A stretch of DNA of 64,000 bases from Lentibacillus amyloliquefaciens (GTDB lineage Bacteria; Bacillota; Bacilli; Bacillales; Amphibacillaceae): the NCBI RefSeq assembly GCF_001307805.1, contig NZ_CP013862.1, forward strand, positions 1,302,001 to 1,366,000, given 5' to 3'. The translations under genes and the position numbers were made by a program. Numbering within the stretch: position 1 is the first letter of the stretch; the number at the start of each line of letters is the position of its first letter. This document shows, piece by piece, positions 1-7,055 of this stretch. Below the pieces are notes generated by a model. That model was not told where the DNA came from and searched no databases. It saw nothing but the letters and a program-made list of their open reading frames with translations.

Positions 1-6
1 ATTACT

Positions 7-40
7 GCGCCCGTTTCTTGAATAGTCTATTTCCGCTATT
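7..40 (+). repeat. GCGCCC mini-repeat, copy 1
   Basis: The sequence reads GCGCCC followed by TTGAATAGTCTATT. It lies just past the 3' end of the marR gene, and the left part of the unit runs off the window edge. Confidence 0.6.
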
Positions 41-51
41 AGCTGGTCTTT

Positions 52-465
52 CTAATCAAATAACCCCTTAATCTTATTAATGTCTTTTTCGCTTAATTGA
101 TTATTCAGAGTGCTATTAAGCAACGATAACATTTCTTCTGCTAATTGTTCCCCCTCTTCTGAAAGTAATACATCAACGGAGCGCTTATCTCCCTGATCGG
201 TTGTACGTTGAACTAATGACTCTCCCCGATATTTTTCCATCCTTGATACTAATCGAGACAATGCGCTATGACTAAGACCGACCTTTGGAAGCAGATCTGA
301 TAAACGCATTTTTTTTTCGTCCGTTTGTGCGAGAAAGTGTAACAAATAAAATTCATTAATGCCTAATTGAAATTGATGGTGTAACGCATAGTCCATGGCT
401 TTCAATAGGCGATCATGATATTTCGTAAGATTAATCCAGGTTGCAAACAACTCATTATCGTTCAT
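52..465 (-). CDS. MarR-family transcriptional regulator
   Basis: This is a winged-helix regulator of about 137 residues with the MarR layout: N-terminal dimerisation helices, a helix-turn-helix around RLSDLLPKVGLSHSALSRLV, and a wing with the DQGDKR signature. MarR proteins are dimeric repressors that usually control a divergent gene and respond to small phenolic or electrophilic ligands. The start is placed at the ATG ending at 465 because GAAAGGG lies about 8 nt upstream. A longer in-frame ATG at 501 sits only a few bases after the gene's own TATAAT and would leave no leader. It is divergent from an Old Yellow Enzyme, the usual partner of electrophile-sensing MarR proteins. Two near-identical 22-bp sites in between are likely operators. 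The family call is firm; the ligand is inferred. Confidence 0.88.
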   Translation of the reverse strand: MNDNELFATWINLTKYHDRLLKAMDYALHHQFQLGINEFYLLHFLAQTDEKKMRLSDLLPKVGLSHSALSRLVSRMEKYRGESLVQRTTDQGDKRSVDVLLSEEGEQLAEEMLSLLNSTLNNQLSEKDINKIKGLFD

Positions 466-502
466 GTTTATAACCCTTTCCGATTCAATGTATTGACACA
501 AT

Positions 503-511
503 TATAGCATA
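503..511 (-). promoter_or_regulatory. marR promoter, extended -10
   Basis: On the minus strand TGCTATAAT forms an extended -10 element just upstream of the marR leader. No good -35 is present. The putative MarR operator at 520-541 lies immediately upstream, so binding there could give autoregulation. Confidence 0.5.
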
Positions 512-519
512 CCGTTTAA

Positions 520-541
520 TATATGTATGTGCAAGCAAATA
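520..541 (+). promoter_or_regulatory. Putative MarR operator site 1
   Basis: This 22-bp site matches the site at 586-607 at 19 of 22 positions and lies next to the marR -10 element. The pair is placed as expected for one repressor controlling both divergent promoters. Confidence 0.5.
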
Positions 542-561
542 AATAAATTGGTGTTCAAGAG

Positions 562-590
562 TTTACACTGTCTTTAATTCCATTTTATAT
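562..590 (+). promoter_or_regulatory. Candidate promoter for the OYE reductase gene
   Basis: TTTACA (562-567) lies 17 bp before TTATAT (585-590). The -35 is good and the -10 is weak. Operator site 2 overlaps the -10. Confidence 0.4.
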
Positions 591-607
591 GCATGCGCAA
601 ACAAATA
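586..607 (+). promoter_or_regulatory. Putative MarR operator site 2
   Basis: Direct repeat of the site at 520-541 with starts 66 bp apart. It overlaps the -10 region and leader of the downstream reductase gene, a repressing position. Confidence 0.5.
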
Positions 608-622
608 GTTAGGAGGTATTAG

Positions 623-1669
623 ATGAATAATTTATTCACCCCCTATTCCATCAAAAATTTAGAGTTAAAAAACCGCATCGTCATGTCACCGATGTGCCAG
701 TATTCAGTTGACAAAGAAGATGGCGCTCCAAACGATTGGCATTTCGTACATTATGTTTCTAGATCTGTCGGTGGAACAGGGTTAATTATCATGGAAATGA
801 CCAGTGTAACACCCGAGGGCCGAATTACTAATGGTGACCTAGGCCTTTGGTCCGATCATCAAATTCCAGAATATCAACGAATCATCAATGAGATTCACAA
901 ACACGGCACTAAGGTCGGTATTCAAATTGCACATGCGGGACGCAAAGCTGAAGATGCCACCCAGCCTGTTGGTGCTTCCGACATTCCCGTTGAGGTTCTG
1001 CCGGAAGAAACAATGAATGGTGAACTTAAGCCTCCAAGAGCTTTAACAACACAAGAAGTTCAAAAAATCGTTCAACAGTTTAAAGAAGCTACTGAACGAG
1101 CCGTTAAAGCAGGGTTTGACACGGTTGAGTTACATGGTGCTCACGGTTATCTATTGCATCAATTTATGTCACCAAGCATCAACAACCGCGCCGATGATTA
1201 TGGAAAAGACTTAGCGCTTTTTGGAGAAGAAGTCGTTAGAGCAGTTAAAAGTGTTATGCCTCCAACAATGCCTCTCATTATGCGTATGTCTGCCATTGAA
1301 TACGTGGACGGTGGCTACAATTTATCGCATTCGATAAAAATGGCTAAACGTTTTAAAGAAGCAGGCGTTGATCTTTTCCATATATCCAGTGGTGGCGAAG
1401 GTCCTCCAGGAAAAAGCAAGCCGAAAAATACCCCGGGATATCAAGTTCCTTTTGCACGTGAATTTAAAGAACAACTAGGTCTTCCGGTTATTGCTGTTGG
1501 GAAATTAAGCCATCCTGCCCTTGCAGAAGCAACGATCAGCAATGGAGATGCTGAACTTGTAGCTATTGCACGAGGGATGCTCAATGATCCTTACTGGGGA
1601 TTACACGCAGAAAAAGCATTGACTCATAAAGTAAATCCTCCTTTTCAATACTCAAGGGGAATACGTTGA
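623..1669 (+). CDS. namA: NADPH dehydrogenase / Old Yellow Enzyme (NamA/YqjM type)
   Basis: This 348-residue FMN flavoprotein reduces activated C=C bonds of enals, enones, maleimides or nitro compounds with NADPH. It is a TIM barrel close in length and sequence pattern to B. subtilis YqjM. Visible hallmarks are NRIVMSPMCQYS, with the redox-tuning cysteine of this subgroup at residue 25, QIAHAGRK near 101-108, and the substrate-binding pair H171 and H174 in HGAHGYL. AGGAGG lies 7-8 nt before the ATG. The gene is divergent from marR and single, ending in a strong terminator. Its likely role is detoxification of electrophiles, induced when MarR releases the operators. The family is certain; the natural substrate is unknown. 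Confidence 0.92.
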   Translation: MNNLFTPYSIKNLELKNRIVMSPMCQYSVDKEDGAPNDWHFVHYVSRSVGGTGLIIMEMTSVTPEGRITNGDLGLWSDHQIPEYQRIINEIHKHGTKVGIQIAHAGRKAEDATQPVGASDIPVEVLPEETMNGELKPPRALTTQEVQKIVQQFKEATERAVKAGFDTVELHGAHGYLLHQFMSPSINNRADDYGKDLALFGEEVVRAVKSVMPPTMPLIMRMSAIEYVDGGYNLSHSIKMAKRFKEAGVDLFHISSGGEGPPGKSKPKNTPGYQVPFAREFKEQLGLPVIAVGKLSHPALAEATISNGDAELVAIARGMLNDPYWGLHAEKALTHKVNPPFQYSRGIR

Positions 1670-1670
1670 A

Positions 1671-1702
1671 AAAAGGTTTCCTTAATGGAAGCCTTTTTTA
1701 TT
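1671..1702 (+). terminator. Terminator after namA
   Basis: The stem AAAAGGTTTCC / GGAAGCCTTTT is followed by a T-rich tail, directly after the namA stop codon. Confidence 0.85.
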
Positions 1703-1817
1703 AAATTAATTTACATAGCTCTCATTAAACCTTCTTTGGTTTTTTCCTCTATATAAACATTTAGTTTGATTTGCTCTTCAATAGCATGGCTTCTTTAAAG
1801 CAAATGCAGGCGAAAAT

Positions 1818-1849
1818 CTTATTCAATTCTTGCGCCCGATCGTATTATA
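1818..1849 (+). repeat. GCGCCC mini-repeat, copy 2
   Basis: CTTATTCA is followed by TTGCGCCCGATCGTATTATA. It stands just before the IS110 locus. Confidence 0.65.
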
Positions 1850-1850
1850 T

Positions 1851-1888
1851 GGTCAGCCGGTCATTGAACTGGTTGACCTATTTTTTAT
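1851..1888 (+). terminator. Rho-independent terminator of unclear origin
   Basis: GGTCAGCCGGT pairs with ACTGGTTGACC (11 bp with G-U pairs), followed by a TATTTTTTAT tail. No gene on this strand ends nearby apart from namA, which already has its own terminator. It may insulate the transposase from readthrough. Confidence 0.7.
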
Positions 1889-1894
1889 AGGTTT

Positions 1895-2092
1895 CATATG
1901 CTTGAGGAAGTCGGGGGAGGACGTGTGCGCCCGTGGGACACTGATCCCGTCCGTAATACTGTCCACCCCTTCCTTGTAGAAACATGTTTGAGGCTGGTTG
2001 GGACACGATCCCGCATAACAAGCGAAGCTATGACACTACAAGGGCTTGTAAGGGGAGCACCGGCGAATCTATTAAAGGAGTTGTGATCAGTT
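1895..2092 (+). ncRNA. IS110 left-end noncoding segment, candidate bridge RNA
   Basis: About 200 bp without a credible gene precede the transposase. They contain two look-alike hairpins: GGGACACTGATCCC (1935-1948) and GGGACACGATCCC (2000-2012). Elements of the IS110 group carry a structured bridge RNA in this noncoding end that pairs with donor and target DNA. The position and paired hairpins fit that idea, but the element boundaries and RNA fold were not determined, so this is an inference. Confidence 0.4.
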
Positions 2093-3295
2093 ATGGATCC
2101 TGTTATCGGCCTGGATGTCGCCAAAGGAGAAAGCCAGGTCCAAGCCTTTTTACAAAGGAAAAAAACGTATAAGCAAAGCTTTAAATTTGCGCACCATCTA
2201 CAAGGACTTCACACGTTTTATCAGTTTTACCAGGAAGTGGAACAGGTTGCCGGTCAGCCTCCGGCCGTCATTTTCGAATCCACCGGGCACTATCATGAAC
2301 CTGTGCTTCAATTTCTGGAGGATCAGGCTATCACGTATTATGTCATCAATCCGGTCGTTTCTTATGAGGCCAAAAAAACGGGTCTGCGTAAGGTGAAAAC
2401 AGACAAAGTCGATGCGTATCATCTAGGTGAGTTGTACTATAAAGAAGATCTGGAAGCCTTTCAGAAGAAAACCGAGCAATACCTGGATCTGCGTCAATTA
2501 ACCAGACAGCACAGTGCTTTAACGGATAGCTATGTTGAAATAAAATTGCAGTTCCAAGCTGCAGTCGATCATATTTTTCCAGAATATCATAATGTCTTCA
2601 GTGATCTTTGTGGCAAGTTATCGTTGAACACCTTACTGCATTATCCGACTGCTTCGGCTATTCAAAAAGTCTCTCAACAAACATTAGCCGACGATATGTG
2701 TCAATTCGGGGCTAGACGTTCCGACGCATGGTTTTTGGATAAAGCAGCCCAATTAAAGGCTGCGGCAGACCGTAATCCCTTTCAGCATCCTGTCTGTCAT
2801 GGTCATATTGTCAGCTTACAGATGTATATTCAGATGCTTTTTCAATATCAAGAGCACCTATCCCAATTAAAACGAGAAATAGATGCCCTTGCTCGGTCTT
2901 TTGAAGACCATGGATTGATCCAGTCGATTCCCGGGATTGGAGATAAGCTTGCAGCCACAATCATCTCCGAAATCGGGGGCATCAATCAGTTCGAACGCCC
3001 GAAACAACTGGCTGCTTATGCAGGACTCGATCCAAGTGTTTTTGAGTCAGGCAAGTATAAAGCTTCCATCAACCGTATCACCAAAAGAGGATCATCACGA
3101 TTGCGTCAGGCCCTTTACACAGCTGTGCAATGCGGTCTTGCCAAAAACCGAAACAAGAAACTGATAGCCTTTTACAATCGCAAAAGAAACGAGGGCAAGC
3201 CACACAGGGTCGCTGTGATTGCCTGTGCCAATAAACTCGTTCACTGGATTCACGCCATGTTCAAGCGTCAGAAAGTCTTTGTAGACCAATCCTAA
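2093..3295 (+). CDS. IS110-family transposase (DEDD recombinase)
   Basis: This intact 400-residue transposase has an N-terminal RuvC-like DEDD domain and a C-terminal Tnp domain. The acidic residues are visible as D8 (GLDVAKGE), E62 (VIFESTGHYH), and D104 and D107 (KTDKVDAYHLGE). The C-terminal half has IPGIGDKLAATIISEIG, a helix-hairpin-helix-like segment, then YAGLDPSVFESG and ITKRGSSRLRQAL, typical of the domain that carries the nucleophilic serine. AAAGGAG precedes the ATG. No frameshift or stop is present, so the element could be active. Elements of this family lack conventional terminal inverted repeats, and none was found here. The family call is firm. Confidence 0.95.
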   Translation: MDPVIGLDVAKGESQVQAFLQRKKTYKQSFKFAHHLQGLHTFYQFYQEVEQVAGQPPAVIFESTGHYHEPVLQFLEDQAITYYVINPVVSYEAKKTGLRKVKTDKVDAYHLGELYYKEDLEAFQKKTEQYLDLRQLTRQHSALTDSYVEIKLQFQAAVDHIFPEYHNVFSDLCGKLSLNTLLHYPTASAIQKVSQQTLADDMCQFGARRSDAWFLDKAAQLKAAADRNPFQHPVCHGHIVSLQMYIQMLFQYQEHLSQLKREIDALARSFEDHGLIQSIPGIGDKLAATIISEIGGINQFERPKQLAAYAGLDPSVFESGKYKASINRITKRGSSRLRQALYTAVQCGLAKNRNKKLIAFYNRKRNEGKPHRVAVIACANKLVHWIHAMFKRQKVFVDQS

Positions 3296-3325
3296 GAAAC
3301 TATTAAAGTTCACAATACTCTGAAA

Positions 3326-3347
3326 CCTTACTGGTTCAGCAGTAAGG
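3326..3347 (+). other. Hairpin downstream of the IS110 transposase
   Basis: CCTTACTG-GTTCAG-CAGTAAGG is a perfect 8-bp stem 30 bp after the transposase stop. It has no T-run, so it is not a standard terminator. It may belong to the element's right end. Confidence 0.4.
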
Positions 3348-3440
3348 CTATTTGGTATGTTCATTTTTAGTGTAACATGTTTTTTCAAACTTTTTTAGAC
3401 TTAAGTGTTGACAACTATTGGCTGGTATAATGGAATTGCG

Positions 3441-3809
3441 TTATCCCTTATTTAATGCCATCGCTTCTTTAATGAGCGAGGTGAAGGCTTCTGGATGAAT
3501 TTCTTCCGTCTTTTTTATTCTTATATGCCTCATTGTTTTTCCTGTACCCTGCAATAATTTATTTATATCTTTTTCTTGGAGTTCATTTCCTTTATGAAAA
3601 CCAAGATTAACGTGTTTTTTGGAGGTTTGTAGATAACAAACTAAACCATTATATGAATAATTGGGCATAGACCATTTGAATTCTTCTGTAAGTTCAGGCG
3701 AAGATTCAAAAATGATTTTCCTTAAAGCCACTGTAATGTTTTGAATATCTTTCGGCAAATTCGAAATAAATTGGTCAACCTCTTCAACTTTTCTTGCCTT
3801 ATTAACCAT
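3441..3809 (-). CDS. DUF1801-domain protein
   Basis: This 122-residue protein has the DUF1801 (YdhG-like) pattern: an N-terminal helix with VDQFISNLPKDIQ, then EEFKWSMPNYSYNGLVCYLQ, then VNLGFHKGNEL and RHIRIKKTEEI. The fold is a small alpha/beta domain of unknown biochemical role. Some relatives have been proposed as iron-binding chaperones, but no ligand residues can be assigned here. AAGGAGAAGG stands before the ATG. It is a single gene, separated on both sides by intergenic DNA. Confidence 0.8.
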   Translation of the reverse strand: MVNKARKVEEVDQFISNLPKDIQNITVALRKIIFESSPELTEEFKWSMPNYSYNGLVCYLQTSKKHVNLGFHKGNELQEKDINKLLQGTGKTMRHIRIKKTEEIHPEAFTSLIKEAMALNKG

Positions 3810-3887
3810 AAACCTTCTCCTTTTGCTTATCTATTTTATTGAGCTATAGTAGACAAACGCCGTGGTTTATGAATATCACGGTTCTTT

Positions 3888-3920
3888 TCTTATTCAACTC
3901 TTGCGCCCAATTGGAGAATA
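3888..3920 (+). repeat. GCGCCC mini-repeat, copy 3
   Basis: CTTATTCAACTCTTGCGCCC is followed by AATTGGAGAATA. It lies between the DUF1801 and ctaM genes. Confidence 0.65.
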
Positions 3921-4073
3921 TGCTATATCTACTTTTTACTTTAATTTTTATCTGCACAGAATCGATTAATAAACTGCTCAATGTTTAATCCAATAGCAAA
4001 GAAACACTGTGTAGAGCCAAAATTTTATACTTGGACATAGGAAGGGTAAGAAACTTCCCTGAATTCCAGACAC

Positions 4074-4622
4074 CTAATAGTATGGTGAAATCATTAAGTA
4101 AACCAATACACCAGTAAGGCTAACATATAGCCAGAGTGGCATTGTCCAACGTGCGATTTTCCGATGTTTTTCTACTTCCATATTCAAACCTCTTCCAAGT
4201 GTAATCAACGCTAGCGGCACAATCAATGCTGCCAGAAAAATGTGTGTAATGAGTATAAAATAATAAATGTACATCAGAGCGCCATCTCCGCCGTAGCTTG
4301 TAGATTCAGCCATAGAGTGATACGTCAAATAGGAGATGAAGAATAAAAAGGTTGTTACGAATGCAGCAATAATAAATCTGCGGTGCAGTTTAATGTTTTT
4401 CTTTTTAATCATTATTAAGGCAATTAACAAAAAGACAAAGGTGAAGCTATTCAAGATAGCATTCAGCATTGGCAACACTGTTAACTCAATGCCTCCTATT
4501 GTGGCATCTGGGTTTGTTGGCAATACATACGTTCCCAAAATAACGCCTACGATCAATATGGATAAAAACCAAATCAGCGGATTGTAATTGCGCTGGTTAG
4601 CATTGTTAATGTCATTACTCAT
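4074..4622 (-). CDS. ctaM: DUF420 membrane protein CtaM/YozB
   Basis: This 182-residue integral membrane protein has about four to five hydrophobic segments (around 14-32, 45-70, 80-104, 116-140 and 158-178). It matches the DUF420/YozB family by length and by the motifs LHRRFIIAAF and HRKIARWTMPLWLYVSLTG, with conserved histidines in helices. CtaM proteins are needed for maturation of heme A-type terminal oxidases. Its start overlaps the stop of a 56-residue upstream ORF as ATGA, so the two are probably translated together. GGAGTGG supports the ATG. No oxidase genes lie nearby, so the gene stands away from its usual partners. Confidence 0.82.
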   Translation of the reverse strand: MSNDINNANQRNYNPLIWFLSILIVGVILGTYVLPTNPDATIGGIELTVLPMLNAILNSFTFVFLLIALIMIKKKNIKLHRRFIIAAFVTTFLFFISYLTYHSMAESTSYGGDGALMYIYYFILITHIFLAALIVPLALITLGRGLNMEVEKHRKIARWTMPLWLYVSLTGVLVYLMISPYY

Positions 4623-4789
4623 ACGTTTTCCACTCCAATATAAAAATGTCTTTCAATAAGCATAAGAAAATTAATCGTAATGAGCAATACAGAAGGGAGC
4701 CCGTTTCCTTTAAAAATCGGAAATGTCATACTTTTGACAGAAAACAGCCAAAATACCGTAATACTATGTTGGTATTTTCTTTTGGACAT
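4619..4789 (-). CDS. Small hypothetical protein upstream of and coupled to ctaM
   Basis: This 56-residue ORF starts at an ATG preceded by GAGGGAG and ends in a TGA that overlaps the ctaM ATG (ATGA). The product is basic at the N-terminus (MSKRKYQ), then carries FWLFSVKSMTFPIF and the hydrophobic stretch LPSVLLITINFLMLIE. It may therefore associate with the membrane. No family is recognised. A good ribosome binding site, the ATGA overlap and the sequence character argue for a real gene. Confidence 0.55.
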   Translation of the reverse strand: MSKRKYQHSITVFWLFSVKSMTFPIFKGNGLPSVLLITINFLMLIERHFYIGVENV

Positions 4790-4930
4790 AAAAACTCCCT
4801 CTAGGCAGTAAAGAAATTACCATACCTTTTTTATGAAAAAATGAGAAATAGTTAGTGTCCTGGCATTATATATGTATTTTAAAAGAATTTCATTCAATTA
4901 TATGGTTCATTAAACCAAGAAGGATGCAAT

Positions 4931-4966
4931 TCTTATTCCGGATTAACGCCCGATTGAAGAAGAATT
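4931..4966 (+). repeat. GCGCCC mini-repeat, copy 4 (ACGCCC variant)
   Basis: TCTTATTCCGGATTAACGCC continues as CGATTGAAGAAGAATTA. It lies between the ctaM cluster and the 2TM gene. Confidence 0.55.
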
Positions 4967-5042
4967 AAATATTACATAAGCAGCAACACTCTAAATGGAG
5001 TGTATAAAAAATAGGAGTCTCACTGACCCCCGAACATAAAAA

Positions 5043-5333
5043 TTATTCATTCCTATTCTCTTTTTCCATATATTCTTGTATCTTCTTCTCCTCCCAATCT
5101 GGTCCGAATAGTCCGAATGAAGACACAGAAAGGCCGTGAGATACTAGACCAATCCCCCATCCCAAAAGTGGATAGAAGAACCACCAATGTCCACTTTGTT
5201 CGTAGGTCAATATGTTGATGGCAATAAGCATAATATTCACGAGAGTAAAAACGGTTAGATGAATATAGAATGCCTTTAGATTTTCCATTCTTTTTTTCGC
5301 TCTTAAATATTTTTGATCTTCTATTCTTTTCAC
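5043..5333 (-). CDS. 2TM-domain membrane protein
   Basis: This protein of up to 96 residues matches the 2TM domain: AKKRMENLKAFYIHLTVF, a first membrane segment near 24-42, the link YEQSGHWWFFYPLLGWG, a second segment near 50-72, and the tail FGLFGPDWEEKKIQEYMEKE. The domain occurs alone or attached to histidine kinases; its function is unknown. The start is unusual. A near-perfect AGGAGGTGA covers the first in-frame GTG (5333), which therefore cannot be used with it. The triplet at the right distance is ATA (5324-5322), and the first ATG, at residue 16, has no binding site and would cut into the domain. Confidence 0.78.
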   Translation of the reverse strand: MKRIEDQKYLRAKKRMENLKAFYIHLTVFTLVNIMLIAINILTYEQSGHWWFFYPLLGWGIGLVSHGLSVSSFGLFGPDWEEKKIQEYMEKENRNE

Positions 5334-5531
5334 CTCCTATATTTATTCTTAGACGACTTTACTAGCACAACACTGGTTTTACGTTCAAATTCAATTAACA
5401 AAACAATGCAGCTTCTTTTCAAAGGATACAGCTAAATTGAGTATTTGTAAAAATATTGGATAAATTTTATGTATTAATTGTAATTTTCAGAACAAATCAC
5501 CAAGAAAAAGATTGGTTACAGATATTTATTA

Positions 5532-5572
5532 CTCTTCTTAAACTTTTGCGCCCGTTTGTTACATAGTCTATT
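5532..5572 (+). repeat. GCGCCC mini-repeat, copy 5
   Basis: CTCTTCTTAAACTTTTGCGC continues as CCGTTTGTTACATAGTCTATT. It lies downstream of the frameshifted gene at 5620-6005. Confidence 0.6.
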
Positions 5573-5619
5573 GTCACATTGGATTGTCCTGTTTTGCTAT
5601 CCTATTCATAGCTCTCGTT

Positions 5620-6005
5620 TCAGTTCTTTTCTATGGGATATATTTGAATTGAAAAGTTCATATCCGATAGATTACTCTTTTTAAGGATTTTACTTGCTAT
5701 ATTTTTCACCTTCTCTTTGTTTTTGGGCGAAATGTCTTTCCCCCCGGAAAATTAATAATAAATTCAAGCTCATTTTCTCTACTGTACGTAGCTCCAGTAC
5801 TTTCGAAATTACTAAAACCATTCGCTTTTAGTTCATTATCGATTTTGTCATATACCTCCGAGTTATTTTGAACTTGTTGTATTACAGCCTTTGCTCTTTC
5901 TCTTACTTCCTGATCTGATTCAGCTTGAACCTGCATATAAGTCACTATTCCTATAATCAGAACGATAGCTATTGAAGAACAAATGATTATTTTGGCTTTT
6001 TTCAT
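5620..6005 (-). pseudogene. Membrane-anchored or secreted hypothetical protein, frameshifted
   Basis: The open frame from the ATG at 6005 (AAGGAGGGG before it) encodes a signal-like N-terminus (MKKAKIIICSSIAIVLIIGI) and an extracytoplasmic domain, and stops after 99 residues. In the next frame the protein-like sequence continues without interruption (PKNKEKVKNIASKILKKSN, then MNFSIQIYPIEKN) to a stop at 5620. The break falls in a run of six G on the coding strand (5740-5745); seven would restore one ORF of about 128 residues reading FPGGKDISPKNK. No family is recognised. It is either a true slippage mutation or a sequencing error. Confidence 0.65.
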
Positions 6006-6164
6006 TTAACCCCTCCTTGTCTTTAACCGTCACAGCTTATTGATATGCATCTTTCTTTGATAAAATTCGTTTAGCAATACATCATCAATATGTCTGTCAA
6101 CGATAAAATGAACAAGTGAGTTTAACGGGGATTTACTCATTTCATAAAAAATAACACTGTTAAG

Positions 6165-6187
6165 TTACCGCGCCCTATAATTAAAGA
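6165..6187 (+). repeat. GCGCCC mini-repeat, degenerate copy 6
   Basis: TTACCGCGCCCTATAATTAA keeps the core but has lost clear flanking arms. It lies upstream of the PdxH-like gene. Confidence 0.35.
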
Positions 6188-6285
6188 ACGTTTTTATTGC
6201 ACCTATAAGGGGCTTGTGTTAAACAATTTCCTTAATTTTAAAACAAATGACTGTCATTCGCAAAGAAAGGAGTAAATATATATTC

Positions 6286-6939
6286 ATGAAACAAACAAAG
6301 GATTTATTAAGAAACTTAAAGTCATTGGTCGGTCCTTTTCCAGATTTTCATACAAATGATTTACCCAAATACCCGTCAGATTTGTTCGTGGAATGGCTGA
6401 ACTTTGCGATTGAGGAAGGTGTTCATGAACCTCACGCGATGACATTATCCACTGTTGACGAGGCAGGTGCACCTGACGCAAGAGTATTAATTCTAAAAGA
6501 TGTGAAAATCAATCGATGGTACTTTGCAACATCGGGTACAAGCAGAAAAGGAGAACAACTGAAATTAAATTCAAAAGTTGCCTTAACGTTTTATTGGTCA
6601 AAAATTGGCAGACAGGTTCGAATACGTGGTATTGCATCTGAAATGGCAACAGAAGAAAGTTCAAAAGATTTCTTAGAAAGGTCATCTGGATCCAGGGCAA
6701 TAGCTTTAATAGGAAATCAGAGTAAGGAAATGATACAACGTGAAAATTTAGATGAAGCATTATTGAAAACGAAGGAATTAGTAAAACAAGCTCCCGATAC
6801 CAGTAATCCTAACTGGAAATTGTATGCAGTCGATGCAGATGAAATTGAATTCTGGCAAGGTGATTCGGAACGAAAACATATGAGAGTACAATATAAGCGC
6901 AATAGTGAACATTGGGAATACCGTTTGTTGTGTCCATGA
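6286..6939 (+). CDS. Pyridoxamine 5'-phosphate oxidase family protein (PdxH-like)
   Basis: This 217-residue FMN-binding split-barrel protein resembles pyridoxamine phosphate oxidase. PdxH oxidises PNP or PMP to pyridoxal phosphate with oxygen. Visible features are the FMN-binding part MTLSTVDEAGAPDARVLILK, FATSGTSRKGEQLKLNSKVAL and TFYWSKIGRQVRIRG, plus the C-terminal dimerisation motif IEFWQGDSERKHMRVQYKR ending EYRLLCP, close to the family WxxERLxP ending. AAAGGAG precedes the ATG at 6286 by about 13 nt; the upstream in-frame ATG at 6247 has no binding site. Bacillaceae usually make PLP with PdxST, so this may be a salvage enzyme or a family member with another substrate. Confidence 0.8.
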   Translation: MKQTKDLLRNLKSLVGPFPDFHTNDLPKYPSDLFVEWLNFAIEEGVHEPHAMTLSTVDEAGAPDARVLILKDVKINRWYFATSGTSRKGEQLKLNSKVALTFYWSKIGRQVRIRGIASEMATEESSKDFLERSSGSRAIALIGNQSKEMIQRENLDEALLKTKELVKQAPDTSNPNWKLYAVDADEIEFWQGDSERKHMRVQYKRNSEHWEYRLLCP

Positions 6940-7004
6940 ATCATAGTCAATCAGGATACCGTTAAACAAATTTCTTATTCAGCAATATGGTTTTTATATA
7001 ATAT

Positions 7005-7052
7005 TGGCGCTATTCATAATTAGAGAATAGCGCCCGATAGTTGAATATCCTA
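7005..7052 (+). repeat. GCGCCC mini-repeat, copy 7 (full length)
   Basis: GGCGCTATTC pairs perfectly with GAATAGCGCC over 10 bp, and GTTGAATATCCTATTG follows. It is the clearest example of the hairpin form and lies between two convergent genes. Confidence 0.75.
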
Positions 7053-7055
7053 TTG

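Noticed and set aside
1984..2396. Several overlapping open frames of 60-90 codons before and inside the IS110 transposase
   Set aside because: They have no ribosome site of their own, overlap the transposase in other frames or lie in its noncoding end, and their translations resemble no protein.
3408..3431. TTGACA and TATAAT downstream of the IS110 transposase as a promoter
   Set aside because: The spacing is only 12 bp and no plus-strand gene follows. An extended -10 (TGGTATAAT) remains possible but has nothing to drive.
3817..3890. CCGTG...CACGG hairpin after the DUF1801 start region as a terminator
   Set aside because: The arms are only 5 bp with a long loop, and no plus-strand gene ends there.
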